From contig CBDHEM010000071.1 of the NCBI GenBank assembly GCA_965261955.1, forward strand, positions 248,001-312,000: a DNA stretch of 64,000 nt, in the 5' to 3' direction. The notes beneath the pieces are model-generated. The model was not told where the DNA came from. It made no database searches and saw only the letters and a list, made by a program, of their open reading frames with translations. This document shows positions 38,831 through 48,122 of this stretch, in pieces (position 1 is the stretch's first letter; every line of letters begins with the position of its first letter). The stretch comes from JABAAI01 sp965261955 (lineage in GTDB: Bacteria; Spirochaetota; Leptospiria; Leptospirales; Leptonemataceae). The translations under genes and the position numbers were made by a program.

Positions 38831-39691
38831 ATGACGATGGTAGGTATTATACCCTTCCCCTTGGGAGAAGCAGAAAAGCGTGTAAAGCTTGCTATGCAAA
38901 TTTTACAAGAGGCTGGTTCAAAACTTCTCCAATTTCAAAAAGAATATTTCGAAAAAAAAAATTCTGTAAAGGAAAGATGTGATTCTCAAAATATAATAAA
39001 GGTTTGTAAAAGACTAGAAGAAGAAATTTGTGCTAACTTAAAATTTAGTTTTAGAGAAGACCACTTTCTACATCTGGCTTCCTCCTCTGAAGAGGGTGAT
39101 TTCCAGTGGTGGGTGGATCCGTTGGATGGGCGAAGAAATTTCATTCATAGGGTACCTCACTTTTGCAATGCAATAGGAATTTGTTTTCGTAATGTACCAA
39201 TTGCTAGTGTAATATACAATCCTTCTTCTAAGGATATATATCACGCTATACGTGGAGAGGGTGCTTTTAAAAATCAAAAACGAATTTTTGTCTCTAAGGT
39301 GGAAAAGCTAGAGTATGCTATTACAGCTTCTGGTTTACCATATGAAGATCAGCGTAAGGCAGCTCTATCCGAAATTTTATCAAATATTTCTGTTTTTATT
39401 AACAGTGGGACAGGTTTACGACGTTCTGGCTCTGCGATCCTAGATATCTGTTGGATTGCAGAAGGACTTTTTGATGCATTTTGGGAGCGTAGTTTCAAAA
39501 TACATGATCTTTGTGCAATTCTCATCATGATAGAAGAGGCTGGTGGTCAGTTGAGTAACTTTTTAGGCAAAAAAGTTGAGATAAGTACAAATGCAATATT
39601 TACATTTGATATTTTAGCAAGTAACCAGATCTTGCACACCGACCTGCTCAAACTGATGAAACAAGTGCGGAATATGGAAGGTATTAACTAA
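38831..39691 (+). CDS. Inositol monophosphatase-family protein with altered motifs
   Basis: The 286-residue product is of the IMPase/CysQ/FBPase family, normally a magnesium-dependent phosphatase. Motif 1 is WWVDPLDGRRNFIHRVPHF, where DPLDGTTNF is usual, so the Thr after Gly is Arg. The GEE motif normally ahead of it is not clear (ASSSEEGDF). The second WDxAAG motif is IHDLCAILIMIEEAGG. The fold is probably kept but catalysis may be weak or changed. The stop overlaps that of yebC (convergent). The 290-bp spacer upstream of it holds nothing I recognise. Confidence 0.75.
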   Translation: MTMVGIIPFPLGEAEKRVKLAMQILQEAGSKLLQFQKEYFEKKNSVKERCDSQNIIKVCKRLEEEICANLKFSFREDHFLHLASSSEEGDFQWWVDPLDGRRNFIHRVPHFCNAIGICFRNVPIASVIYNPSSKDIYHAIRGEGAFKNQKRIFVSKVEKLEYAITASGLPYEDQRKAALSEILSNISVFINSGTGLRRSGSAILDICWIAEGLFDAFWERSFKIHDLCAILIMIEEAGGQLSNFLGKKVEISTNAIFTFDILASNQILHTDLLKLMKQVRNMEGIN

Positions 39692-40413
39692 TCTATAGTT
39701 GTAAAAACGGATTGGACGTCCTCATGCTCTGTCAAAATTTCAATTAATTTCTTGATGGAGTCTATTTGTTTTTCTGTAAGAGAACTTGTATGAAATCCTT
39801 CGTGGGGAATGAGTTGAATACCTGAATCTTCAGTCTTGATCTTTTCTCTTTCTACAGCAGCTAATACCGTAGCATAATCTTCTTCAGAAGAAAGTATGAG
39901 GAATTGATCATTTTTTTTTTGTATATCTTCTGCACCCGCATCGATGCTTATTTCCATTAGTCGTTCTTCAGAAATCATTTTAGATGAAATAATCACAACT
40001 CCTCGTCGTTTAAAAAAACGTCTAACTGAGTTTGTTTCTGATATGGATGCATTATATTTACTTAAAATATTTTTAATTTCGGGAGTTGTTCTGCTTTTTT
40101 TATCTGTTAGGCTTTCTATAATTATACCCACTCCGCCAGGCCCGAAAACTTCATAGGAAATTTCTTCATAGTTTATTGAATCTAATTCTCCGGCCCCTTT
40201 TTTTATAGATCTTTCAATAGTATGATTTGGCATGTTACACGAACGGGCACGAGAGATTGCCAGACGGAGCCGTGTATTTCCATTTGGGTCTGAACCTCCT
40301 GTTTTGACGGCAACCATAAGCTCTTTCACAAGTTTGGTAAAAATGAGACCTCTTTTTTTATCTACACCTTGCTTTCGGTGTTTGATATTTGCCCATTTAG
40401 AATGTCCTGCCAT
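39688..40413 (-). CDS. yebC: YebC/PmpR family DNA-binding regulator
   Basis: The 241-residue protein begins MAGHSKWANIKHRKQGVDKK, the universal YebC signature, and has YEVFGPGGVGIIIESLTDKK in the second domain. YebC-type proteins act as transcriptional regulators or, as shown for some members, help ribosomes through proline stretches. It overlaps the IMPase-like gene by four bases tail to tail. Confidence 0.93.
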   Translation of the reverse strand: MAGHSKWANIKHRKQGVDKKRGLIFTKLVKELMVAVKTGGSDPNGNTRLRLAISRARSCNMPNHTIERSIKKGAGELDSINYEEISYEVFGPGGVGIIIESLTDKKSRTTPEIKNILSKYNASISETNSVRRFFKRRGVVIISSKMISEERLMEISIDAGAEDIQKKNDQFLILSSEEDYATVLAAVEREKIKTEDSGIQLIPHEGFHTSSLTEKQIDSIKKLIEILTEHEDVQSVFTTID

Positions 40414-40699
40414 AAATTTTTATAAAAAAGATTTGCTGACTTTTGAAGTCTTTGAAGTCATAATACAATTGTACCCTGTGTAATCAAATAAAAACAATAT
40501 TTCTATATGTTTGAATTTCCAGATAATTATTTTTTTAACGAGTGTGATATTATTATACCAGATCCTTCCACAATTGATATAGGTTCTGGTATAAATTCAA
40601 AAGATACCATATTCACTTAATGTGTAATAATCATAATTTGATATAGCATTCTGCCGGTAAAGAATGTAAAAGAGGGACATAAATATATAAGATCAAGTT

Positions 40700-41008
40700 A
40701 TGACAAGCACAATTGAACACAAAGAACCAGCTTACACTTGGCTCAACTGGCTCATTACTCTTCCTCCATGCTTTTGGACAATAGCTTTGTATGTAGTTGA
40801 TATTGCCAGATTCATAGTTTGTTCTGTTTTTCTTGTGTTTTTAGTAAAACACTGGAGACCCTGCTGGCTAAAACCTCTTAAGTTTACACCTCTCCAACAA
40901 AAACTCTTATTGGCTTTTCTTTTTTCCTATATAAAAGAAACTAAAGCAAACTTGGATGAATTACTCCAAGAAGGGACTATTGCAAAATACAAAAAAATAG
41001 GAAAGTAA
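40700..41008 (+). CDS. Unknown membrane protein, 3' end replaced by a MITE
   Basis: The 102-residue frame has one or two hydrophobic helices (FWTIALYVVDIARFIVCSVF) and a basic loop. I do not recognise it. The last 11 residues (TIAKYKKIGK region) and the stop codon come from MITE M5 (40973-41079), so the original protein was probably longer. It may still be expressed. The spacer 40414-40699 has a 9-bp inverted repeat, TATACCAGA at 40554 with TCTGGTATA at 40585, and no gene. Confidence 0.45.
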   Translation: MTSTIEHKEPAYTWLNWLITLPPCFWTIALYVVDIARFIVCSVFLVFLVKHWRPCWLKPLKFTPLQQKLLLAFLFSYIKETKANLDELLQEGTIAKYKKIGK

Positions 41009-41079
41009 GCGTCTATAATTCCTTAAATCAGCGATTCACAGTACTCTATTTGCACTTATTTACATTTCGCAACAGTCCC
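40973..41079 (+). repeat. MITE-like element M5 (complete)
   Basis: This is the best-preserved copy, 107 bp, with left end GGGACTATTGCAAAATAC and right end reverse complement GGGACTGTTGCGAAATG. The interior has CCTTAAATCAGCGATTCA as in M3. It contains no gene. It supplies the stop codon of the preceding frame. The duplicated tRNA segment starts a few bases after it. Confidence 0.75.
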
Positions 41080-41231
41080 ATATTTAGATTATGCCCTTAC
41101 TAAGAAGAATATTGTTTGGAGTATTTCTAAGTCATTTCAAGAGTCTTATATTCGAAACTTGCCCTTCCGTTTGACTTGCGTATAGAATCACATTGACACC
41201 AGATAGTCTCTTTGGAGATTGTAGCCATACC

Positions 41232-41305
41232 GGGGCAGTAGCTCAGCCGGTTAGAGCACTTCTCTGATAAGGAAGGGGTCGGAAGTGCGAGTCATCCTTG
41301 GCCTA
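41232..41305 (+). pseudogene. Decayed tRNA-Ile(GAU) copy
   Basis: The D arm and anticodon arm (TCTGATAA loop) are identical to the intact tRNA at 49602-49675. The acceptor stem has mismatches (GGGGCAG against TTGGCCT), and the T arm is broken (GGAAG, loop TGCGAGT, CATCC). The 145 bp upstream are also shared with the intact locus, so a segment of about 220 bp was duplicated and one copy decayed. Confidence 0.85.
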
Positions 41306-41547
41306 GTTGCTACGTATTTCTTTTTCACTTCAAACTCTTGACCCAGCCGCTTGGCTAAGGTCGAGCATATTTCGGGAATATCCTTTTTTGCCTTGATCTT
41401 CCCGATTACTTCGATATTTCCATCAGACTGAAGCTGGAAGTAGATTTGATATTTATCATCTATTTCACGCCAGCGATGCTTTGAAAATAGGCTCTTTTGC
41501 GGTAAGGAAAAGAGAGATGAGTTTGCTTTTATGTTTTCTTTTTTCAT
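41251..41547 (-). CDS. Unknown protein whose C-terminus is antisense to the tRNA-Ile relic
   Basis: From the ATG at 41547, with GGAGGT eight bases upstream, the frame has 98 residues (MKKENIKANSSLFSLPQKS and YFQLQSDGNIEVIGKIKAKK). The last 20 residues (MTRTSDPFLIREVL end) are read from the antisense strand of the tRNA pseudogene. The N-terminal 75 residues look like a genuine gene, so the original 3' end was probably replaced when the tRNA segment was duplicated. No family is recognised. Confidence 0.45.
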   Translation of the reverse strand: MKKENIKANSSLFSLPQKSLFSKHRWREIDDKYQIYFQLQSDGNIEVIGKIKAKKDIPEICSTLAKRLGQEFEVKKKYVATRPRMTRTSDPFLIREVL

Positions 41548-41796
41548 TGTATTTACCTCCATCATATTCATACATATTCATAAATTAGCTTTAGATAGTT
41601 TTATATAAACTTCGCACATGCTAAAAATAAAACATCGAAACATAGAATAGAGTCTTCTCTGTCTTTTGTTTTATCGTATTCAATATAACACAGGAGTGTG
41701 ACATTTTATTTGGGTCGATATTCGTTGATTTTCTCTAGTCCCTTTTTGAAGATGACTCTAGGGAGTATTGCAAAAAGTAAGAAAGACGAAACTGAG

Positions 41797-43321
41797 TAGT
41801 CAGCCTTGAAAAACCAGAATACTATGGATCTTTCGTATTTATAAGCCATTCTGAAGTAAAAAGTAGTACCCATAATCGCAAGGTTTTACGAAAAGGTGTT
41901 CAAAAGCTTGTGTTTTTCAAGCATTATTTTTCAGAGCTTCCCTATGTTAGCTCAAAAAAAAAATGATTATCAAAGAGACTTGTTTAAGACGAATTTGGAC
42001 GGTATGCTCAATCATAATGAGCCCTTATTTCGTTTAGCTCAGAAAATAGATTGGGAAAAGTTTGATACTGAATTTGGTAAACTCTATTGTCCTGACAACG
42101 GCCGCCCAGCCAAGTTAACCCGCTTGATGGTAGGACTGCATTACTTAAAAGCCACATTTAATGAAAGTGATGAAAGTGTTTTAGATAAATGGGTTCAAAA
42201 TGTCTATTGGCAATACTTTTGCGGATGCCAAGAATTCCAGCAGGAAGCTCCTTGTGATCACAGCACATTAAGCAGATGGCGTAAGCGTATAAAATCTAAA
42301 GGGAGGGATAGAAAAGCTTTTAGAAGAAACAATTCGTTGTGCTCTTTCTAATAAATTACTGCGTAGACATCATGTCCAAAAAGTAAATGTAGATACAACA
42401 GTTCAGGAAAAGGCCATTACATATCCAACAGATGGTAAACTATATTTTAAAGCTTTACAATATTTGTCAGAACTGGCTAAGAGAAATAATATTCGTCTTC
42501 GCCAAAGTTATTCTCGTTTATCTAAAAAGTCATTATTAATGCAGAACCGATACTTTAGAGGACGTAAATACAGACTTGCAAGGCGTGAGCAAAAGAGCTT
42601 AAAAACCTATTTTGGTCGTGTTTTACGGGATGTAGAGCGTAAATTGCATTCTATGGATTTACATAAAAACTATGAATCTTCTTTGTGTCTTCTTCACCGT
42701 CTTTACGCTCAAAACAAGAATAGCAAAAACAAAGTTTGTAGTTTACATGCGCCGGAAGTAGAATGCATCTCTAAAGGGAAAACGCATAAGAAGTATGAAT
42801 TTGGATGTAAGGCGAGTTACGTGACAAGTAGTCAAGGTAACTTTGTTTTAGGCGCGATGGCAAAACACGGTAAGCCTTTTGATGGGCATACATTACCATC
42901 AGCCATAGAACAGGTAGAAAGGTTTTTACCCAATTCATTAAGCGTAAAAGAAGTTTTTGGGGATAGAGGTTATAGAGGAGCGAAAGTTAAAGATGGGATA
43001 ACAGTTCACATTGTTGGCGCAAAGAAGAAGAAAAAAATGAAACGTAGTTTACGCAAGTGGATGAAAAGAAGAGCAGCTATTGAACCCATCATTGGTCACA
43101 TGAAGAATGTATGATTGAGGTGTACGAAGAAATCACCTCTTAACGCAAGAAGGTGATAAGAGGTATGCGGTTTTACTAGGTGCTGGCTTTAATATGAGAA
43201 AATTGCTAAAAGCTTTTTCTTGGCTTAAATTTATTCCGCAATATCTGACTGATTTTTCCTTAAAAAAGGAAGTATGGGTTATGGCATTTTCTTAATATAG
43301 TGCCTTTTTCAAGCTTAACTA
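41797..43321 (+). mobile_element. IS5-family insertion sequence, copy C (defective)
   Basis: This element of about 1525 bp has left end TAGTCAGCCTTGAAAAA and a slightly diverged right end (reverse complement TAGTTAAGCTTGAAAAA). It is nested in MITE M6. There is no clear target duplication. Confidence 0.9.
41944..43295 (+). pseudogene. IS5-family transposase, two shared frameshifts
   Basis: The N-terminal half (41944-42351) and the middle (about 42464-43114) are open, but a 4-base insertion after IKSKG, shared with copy B, separates them, and an insertion after GHMKN, shared with copies B and D, cuts off the C-terminus. The second catalytic motif is VFGDRGYRG, where the others have VFVDRGYRG. 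It is not functional. Confidence 0.88.
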
Positions 43322-43412
43322 TATGAGTATTCTCTTATTTTTTTTGCATTTTGCAACGACTCCCATGAATGGATAAACTCGCTGTAATAAAAGAAAATAG
43401 TGAAAAATTTAC

Positions 43413-43967
43413 TTAATATCTATCCAACATTAAAAGAAGAGCTCCTTCACTTGGACCATTTTCACTAGAATACAGTTTGACCACGCGTGTGTAGTTTTTG
43501 TAAAGATCTTGTAGGCAGAATAAATGATGCACGGGGTTCACGGCATCATGGTGCTGTCTATCACGTTCAGCTTGTATACCATCTTCATGGAGCCATGCCG
43601 TTGCCATTTCTCCACCTGGAACGCTTATTTCTGCGACTACATGAAATAAATAGTTTTTTAAATCACGAAAATAAAAACGTATTTGATCTGGTTGGCAATG
43701 GCATATAGATTGGCGCATGTAAAAGAGACAGAGATTTTTGTTTGTTTTACTTATTTTTTCATTTTGTACGAGAAGTTGTAGTATCTTTTGGAATGTTTTG
43801 TGATGACTTTCCAACTCACGCCAATTTTCATGTTTTCTTTTTTTGATATTTTGAAAAAGTGTGTATGTAGCCTTATGATTATACCCGTTGGTTTTTCCGT
43901 TGATAATGTTCATTTCTACAATAGAAAGGTTATTATGTGATAAAAAGTTGCGTACATTTTTTTTCAC
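43413..43967 (-). CDS. Unknown protein, 184 residues
   Basis: The frame has balanced composition with motifs such as YFRDLKNYLFHVVAEISVPG and MATAWLHEDGIQAERD, and looks like a real soluble protein. I recognise no family and no signal or membrane segment. It is divergent from hisE with 24 bp between starts, so the two may share a regulatory region. Confidence 0.6.
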   Translation of the reverse strand: MKKNVRNFLSHNNLSIVEMNIINGKTNGYNHKATYTLFQNIKKRKHENWRELESHHKTFQKILQLLVQNEKISKTNKNLCLFYMRQSICHCQPDQIRFYFRDLKNYLFHVVAEISVPGGEMATAWLHEDGIQAERDRQHHDAVNPVHHLFCLQDLYKNYTRVVKLYSSENGPSEGALLLMLDRY

Positions 43968-43991
43968 ATGATATAAAAATAAAAAGATATA

Positions 43992-44294
43992 ATGGATTTT
44001 TTTAGTGATTTACAAAATATTTTGAAGGATAGACAGAGAAATCCAGTTCCAAAATCTTATAGTTCTAAATTGTTTTTAGAGGGGAAAGACCGTATTCTCA
44101 AAAAAATTGGAGAAGAAGCCGGTGAAGTTATTATTGCTGCTAAAAATAATCGAGAAGAGTTAATATATGAGAGTGGGGATTTATTTTTTCATTTGCTCGT
44201 ATTACTTATTCACGAAGGTATTTCGCTAGAAGAAATTTCGGATGAACTCAAAAGACGTCATGAAAAAAAAAAGAGATTGGGTATGGATACATGA
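43992..44294 (+). CDS. hisE: Phosphoribosyl-ATP pyrophosphatase
   Basis: HisE hydrolyses phosphoribosyl-ATP in the second step of histidine synthesis. The 100-residue protein has the MazG-like helical fold with KKIGEEAGEVIIAAKN and YESGDLFFHLLVLL, which hold the metal-binding acidic residues. No other his gene is near. Its presence implies at least part of the histidine pathway is kept. Confidence 0.92.
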   Translation: MDFFSDLQNILKDRQRNPVPKSYSSKLFLEGKDRILKKIGEEAGEVIIAAKNNREELIYESGDLFFHLLVLLIHEGISLEEISDELKRRHEKKKRLGMDT

Positions 44295-44341
44295 TTGTTC
44301 AAGTGTAATGGGTTTATATCACGTCTGATTTTATAATACCG

Positions 44342-45226
44342 ATGCAAATAAAGGAAAAAATACCACATATATCTTTTTTTGCTAAGAAAGAAATTATGTG
44401 TCCTCTTTGTAAGGAAAGCTTTCATCATGAAAGTCTTCATTCTGGAGGGGGGCGTTTGATTTCTAGTCATATAACTTCGGAGTTACGGCGAACGTACAAA
44501 CCCAACCCTAAATTTGGACGTATTTGGCCCCAAGTTTATACGATACAGACCTGTCCTAAATGTTTTTATTCTTCTTTTCCTCTAGATTTTGAAGAACTAG
44601 AAGCTGAAGAAATTAAGTTATTAAACAATTTTCGTGAAAAGCGAAAAAAAAACGTACAAAATGTACTAGGCTCACTTACTTTTCGAGAGAACCGGAATGT
44701 CGTCTTAGGAGCTGCTTCTTATCTTTTAGCTTTTGAGTGTTATCAAAAGAGAGGAGTAAATATTGCGCCTACACCTAAAAAAGCTCTTTGTAGCTTACGT
44801 GCGGCATGGCTCATTGGTGATATTGCAGAATATTTTCCTAGGAAGGGCTTTGAGAAACTAGTGCAGTTTTTATATATGAAAGCGATGCAGAATTATACAC
44901 TTACTTTGGATATAATGGGATCTAGAGGAGAACCACACACTAAATTTTTAAATATTCTTGGTCCAGATACGGACAAAAATTGGGGATTTGAAGGCGTTAT
45001 ATATATCAATAGCTATCTGACTCATCAATATGCAAAACTTTGTTTTGATAGTAACGAAGATAAAATTGTAGAGCAGTATCGTGTAGCACGTTGTAATTTA
45101 AGTAGGCTTTATGGGCATGGAAAAGTTTCTTCTTCGAAACCTTCACTGATTGTTGAATATGCACGTACATTGTACGACACGATCACTTTTGATTTAGAAA
45201 AAATGGGTGATGTAGAGATGACTTAA
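44342..45226 (+). CDS. DUF2225 family protein
   Basis: The 294-residue protein begins with a zinc-ribbon-like CPLCKESF and a second pair TCPKCFYSSFP, followed by a helical C-terminal part with ALCSLRAAWLIGDI that resembles TPR packing. DUF2225 members occur in spirochaetes and Firmicutes; their function is unknown. It is followed by truA after 26 bp. Confidence 0.82.
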   Translation: MQIKEKIPHISFFAKKEIMCPLCKESFHHESLHSGGGRLISSHITSELRRTYKPNPKFGRIWPQVYTIQTCPKCFYSSFPLDFEELEAEEIKLLNNFREKRKKNVQNVLGSLTFRENRNVVLGAASYLLAFECYQKRGVNIAPTPKKALCSLRAAWLIGDIAEYFPRKGFEKLVQFLYMKAMQNYTLTLDIMGSRGEPHTKFLNILGPDTDKNWGFEGVIYINSYLTHQYAKLCFDSNEDKIVEQYRVARCNLSRLYGHGKVSSSKPSLIVEYARTLYDTITFDLEKMGDVEMT

Positions 45227-45252
45227 TTCATTTTTATGTAGGTGTTTTTTCC

Positions 45253-46089
45253 ATGCAATGGGCTCTTGTTGTTGAGTATAATGGTAGCAGATATGCTGGT
45301 TTTCAAATCCAAAGTAATGTTAAGACTGTACAAGGCGAATTAGAACATTCATTGCGTATTTTATTTGCTCAGCCAATTCGAATTCGTTTTGCTGGTAGAA
45401 CAGATGCAGGTGTACACGCTACAGGCCAGGTGATCAGTTTTTATTCTCCCAATTCCACTACCAAACAAGACGTTGCTCCGGAAGGTATAGCCCGCTCATT
45501 GAATGGTCTTTTACCTGATGATATTTCCATCCGAGGTATTGTAAGGGTTGAGGATAGTTTTCATCCACGCTATTCTTGTAAGGCACGTTTTTATGAGTAT
45601 CTTATCTGGAATCACCCACTACGGTCTGTTTTTTGGGATAAAAAAGCGATTTGGATTAAGCAAAAGCTACCTCTTCTTCAACTGAATAGAGAAACTGAGG
45701 CCATTCTCGGTTCACATGACTTTTCATCGTTTACCCCTAAAATACGAACTTATGACAACCCATGCCGGAAGGTATATACAGCAAAATTTATACAAAACCC
45801 AAGGAACAGAAGCGAAGAAAAGTACCTCATTTGCTTTCAGATATGTGCAAATGCCTTTTTACATAATATGGTACGTGTTTTAGTGGGTAGCCTTGTGGAT
45901 ATAAGTTTAGGGCGCTTATCTTATAATCTTAGCGATATTTTGAAGAGCAGAGAGCGTGAACGAGCCGGACAAACTATTGCCCCCATAGGTCTCTATTTAC
46001 GTCATGCTTACTATTCTTCTACAGAAATATTCTCTTCTGATATGGAAAATAATTGTCTAGCTATATGGGATGAATACTCTATTTCTTAG
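45253..46089 (+). CDS. truA: tRNA pseudouridine synthase A
   Basis: TruA makes pseudouridine at tRNA positions 38-40. In the 278-residue protein the catalytic Asp is D51 in FAGRTDAGVHATGQV; YNGSRYAGFQIQ and FLHNMVRVLVGSLVDI are also typical. The C-terminal 20 residues beyond the core are lineage-specific. It ends with TAG, showing normal use of this stop. Confidence 0.94.
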   Translation: MQWALVVEYNGSRYAGFQIQSNVKTVQGELEHSLRILFAQPIRIRFAGRTDAGVHATGQVISFYSPNSTTKQDVAPEGIARSLNGLLPDDISIRGIVRVEDSFHPRYSCKARFYEYLIWNHPLRSVFWDKKAIWIKQKLPLLQLNRETEAILGSHDFSSFTPKIRTYDNPCRKVYTAKFIQNPRNRSEEKYLICFQICANAFLHNMVRVLVGSLVDISLGRLSYNLSDILKSRERERAGQTIAPIGLYLRHAYYSSTEIFSSDMENNCLAIWDEYSIS

Positions 46090-46177
46090 TTTTCTTTAAA
46101 TTTCTGTCGAAAGTAGAGTATGACCCTTCATGTATTGAATAGAAAGGTTTATTTTCAAAGTGGTTGAATTATTCGAG

Positions 46178-47089
46178 ATGTCTCAACAAAATAAACAAAA
46201 TCAGAATGTAGCCTTAAGCTATATTGAACACGAAAATCGTATAGTGCTCGTACTCTTACTGGTCTCTTTTCTTGGTATTTTTATGGATTATCAGGCTCGT
46301 AAACATTATGAGTCACTTCCGCAAAAGACTAGCTCATCTTCCATTCAACAGAGTAGTCTAGAGGAAGATATCAAACAAGGACAGGAGAAGCTTGATAGCA
46401 CTTTGGAACAGTACAAGGTTGAGGCCGTAGAGAAGACAAAAGAAGGTGGCTCTGTTTTAGAAAAAGCAAATGCCATAGTCGGTACTTGGAATGGTTTAAA
46501 AGAAAAAATCAGTAGTATTGCAAAAAAGCAAAGGGCTGCAGAAATATATGAAGCACATGCAGTGAAGGGAAAGGCAGAAGCTATATTAGCTAAGGGAGAA
46601 AGTGTGAAAAATGCCATGAATCATTCTTTTCGTTTTATCGATGAATTCCAACATACACCTAAATATTATTTTTTGTATTACATTCGTTTTTATCAAGGGA
46701 AAAAGTCAAAATTGATTCGAGTAAAAAGACTCCACCACGGTGGTGTTTTGCGTTTAAGTACAGTTTTAAAAGTTTTACAAAGAGGGCCGAATGTGCATGA
46801 AAAAGGTTTATTAAATAATTTTGATCATCGCATAAAAATTTTTGGTTTAAAGCGTATCTCTAATGCTGTTGTTATAGATGTAAATTCAGCAATTATTCGT
46901 ATGGGACCGCATGTGATCACTGATCGCATTGAACAGCTCACTCAGACTTTAACTCAGTTTCCGAATATTGATTACGTGCATATCACTATAGGTGGGAAAA
47001 AGATGCAAGCCTTTGAAAAATCGGATATGTTTTTTCCTGAAAAATTTAGGCCGCAAAGGAAAAGTTTCCCTTTCACTAAAAAGATATAG
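46178..47089 (+). CDS. GerMN domain membrane protein
   Basis: The 303-residue protein has one N-terminal transmembrane helix (IVLVLLLVSFLGIFMDY), a coiled-coil linker rich in Lys/Glu/Ala and a C-terminal GerMN domain (RVKRLHHGGVLRLSTVLKVL then RISNAVVIDVNSAIIR). The domain occurs in envelope lipoproteins outside sporulating bacteria; its ligand here is unknown. I chose ATG 46178; GTG at 46160 in the same frame is an alternative. Confidence 0.7.
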   Translation: MSQQNKQNQNVALSYIEHENRIVLVLLLVSFLGIFMDYQARKHYESLPQKTSSSSIQQSSLEEDIKQGQEKLDSTLEQYKVEAVEKTKEGGSVLEKANAIVGTWNGLKEKISSIAKKQRAAEIYEAHAVKGKAEAILAKGESVKNAMNHSFRFIDEFQHTPKYYFLYYIRFYQGKKSKLIRVKRLHHGGVLRLSTVLKVLQRGPNVHEKGLLNNFDHRIKIFGLKRISNAVVIDVNSAIIRMGPHVITDRIEQLTQTLTQFPNIDYVHITIGGKKMQAFEKSDMFFPEKFRPQRKSFPFTKKI

Positions 47090-47213
47090 AGTTTTCGCAT
47101 ATTTTATCTTCTTTGAATTCACATAAGAAAAGTATACTAAGATCAGTATACAATTTGATATTGGTATGGCTTGACGTGAAACTGCTCTCTTTCACAGTGA
47201 ACCTCATCATAGT

Positions 47214-48059
47214 ATGGAGGGAAGACCAGATTTTAATAATGTGTCATCGGCAAAAGATGATCGAGATGATCTTTTTATTTATAAAAATATTGATTTAAAA
47301 AGTTTCAAAAGAGTTCCTCTTTTTGGAGTTCCTATCGATAATGTAACGCGTGATGAAGCCATTGCGTACATTTATTCCTCTATAGAAAAAAAAAAAAATT
47401 GTCATGTCATTTTTTTAGATCCTATAAAATTACTAAAAATACGTTTTAATCGTTGCTTACATTCTATTGTAGAGGAAGCTGATTTAGTTTTAGCTGAGGG
47501 TTGTGGTCTACTTTGGGCTGCCAAAAAAAATGGACACTCTCTTAAAGAGCGAATTCCTACAATTGCAGTGATGATGGATATTGTACGTCTTGCGATGCGT
47601 ACAGATTTCACGATATATTTTCTCGGTTCACGAACGGAATGCCTAGAAAAAGTATTCTTTATGCTTAGACGTAGCTTTCCGGGAGTACGTATTATTGGCC
47701 GTAAGCCGGGAAATTTCAATAAAAAAGAGGAAGCTTTAATAAAAGAATCCTTACGTAAGTTATCTCCGAATATTGTTTTTTTAGCGATGGATTTTCCTGA
47801 GCAGGAATTGTGGCTTCATGAAAATAAGAATTTATTATCTCAAACGGTTGTGGTTGGAGTAGATGATGCTTTTGAGATTTTTTCTGGCTTAGAAAGGAAG
47901 GCACCTGATTGGATCCAAACACGTGGGCTAAATTGGCTTTGGTACGTAGTTACGAGACCTTGGCGAATTAGCCGTATCTTTGCTTTTTTCGGTTTTTATT
48001 TTATTTTATTTTATAATTTGTTGCCTTTTTTTGGAAAGAAGAGAGGTGTAAAGTCATAG
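47214..48059 (+). CDS. WecG/TagA/CpsF family glycosyltransferase
   Basis: This GT26-type enzyme transfers N-acetylmannosamine or a related sugar to a lipid-linked acceptor in surface glycan synthesis. In the 281-residue product FGVPIDNVTRDEAI, VIFLDPIKLLKIRFN, EADLVLAEGCGLLWAAK, IYFLGSRTECLEK and GVDDAFEIFSGLERKAPDW align with family blocks. The usual GVGGAFD is GVDDAFE here. It lies 64 bp before ugd, which makes UDP-glucuronate, consistent with a surface polysaccharide pair. Confidence 0.85.
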   Translation: MEGRPDFNNVSSAKDDRDDLFIYKNIDLKSFKRVPLFGVPIDNVTRDEAIAYIYSSIEKKKNCHVIFLDPIKLLKIRFNRCLHSIVEEADLVLAEGCGLLWAAKKNGHSLKERIPTIAVMMDIVRLAMRTDFTIYFLGSRTECLEKVFFMLRRSFPGVRIIGRKPGNFNKKEEALIKESLRKLSPNIVFLAMDFPEQELWLHENKNLLSQTVVVGVDDAFEIFSGLERKAPDWIQTRGLNWLWYVVTRPWRISRIFAFFGFYFILFYNLLPFFGKKRGVKS

Positions 48060-48122
48060 CTTTTTTTCACATGCCATTGGCATAATGGCTTTTATGCAAT
48101 CCTAGGATATAATAATATTTTT

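Larger units (their letters stand above)
41761..43364 (+). repeat. MITE-like element M6, split by IS5 copy C
   Basis: The left half (41761-41796) starts GGGAGTATTGCAAAAAG and the right half (43322-43364) ends TTGCATTTTGCAACGACTCCC, the reverse complement of the left end. IS5 copy C lies between them. The halves together make about 80 bp, so the MITE predates the IS5 insertion. Confidence 0.7.
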
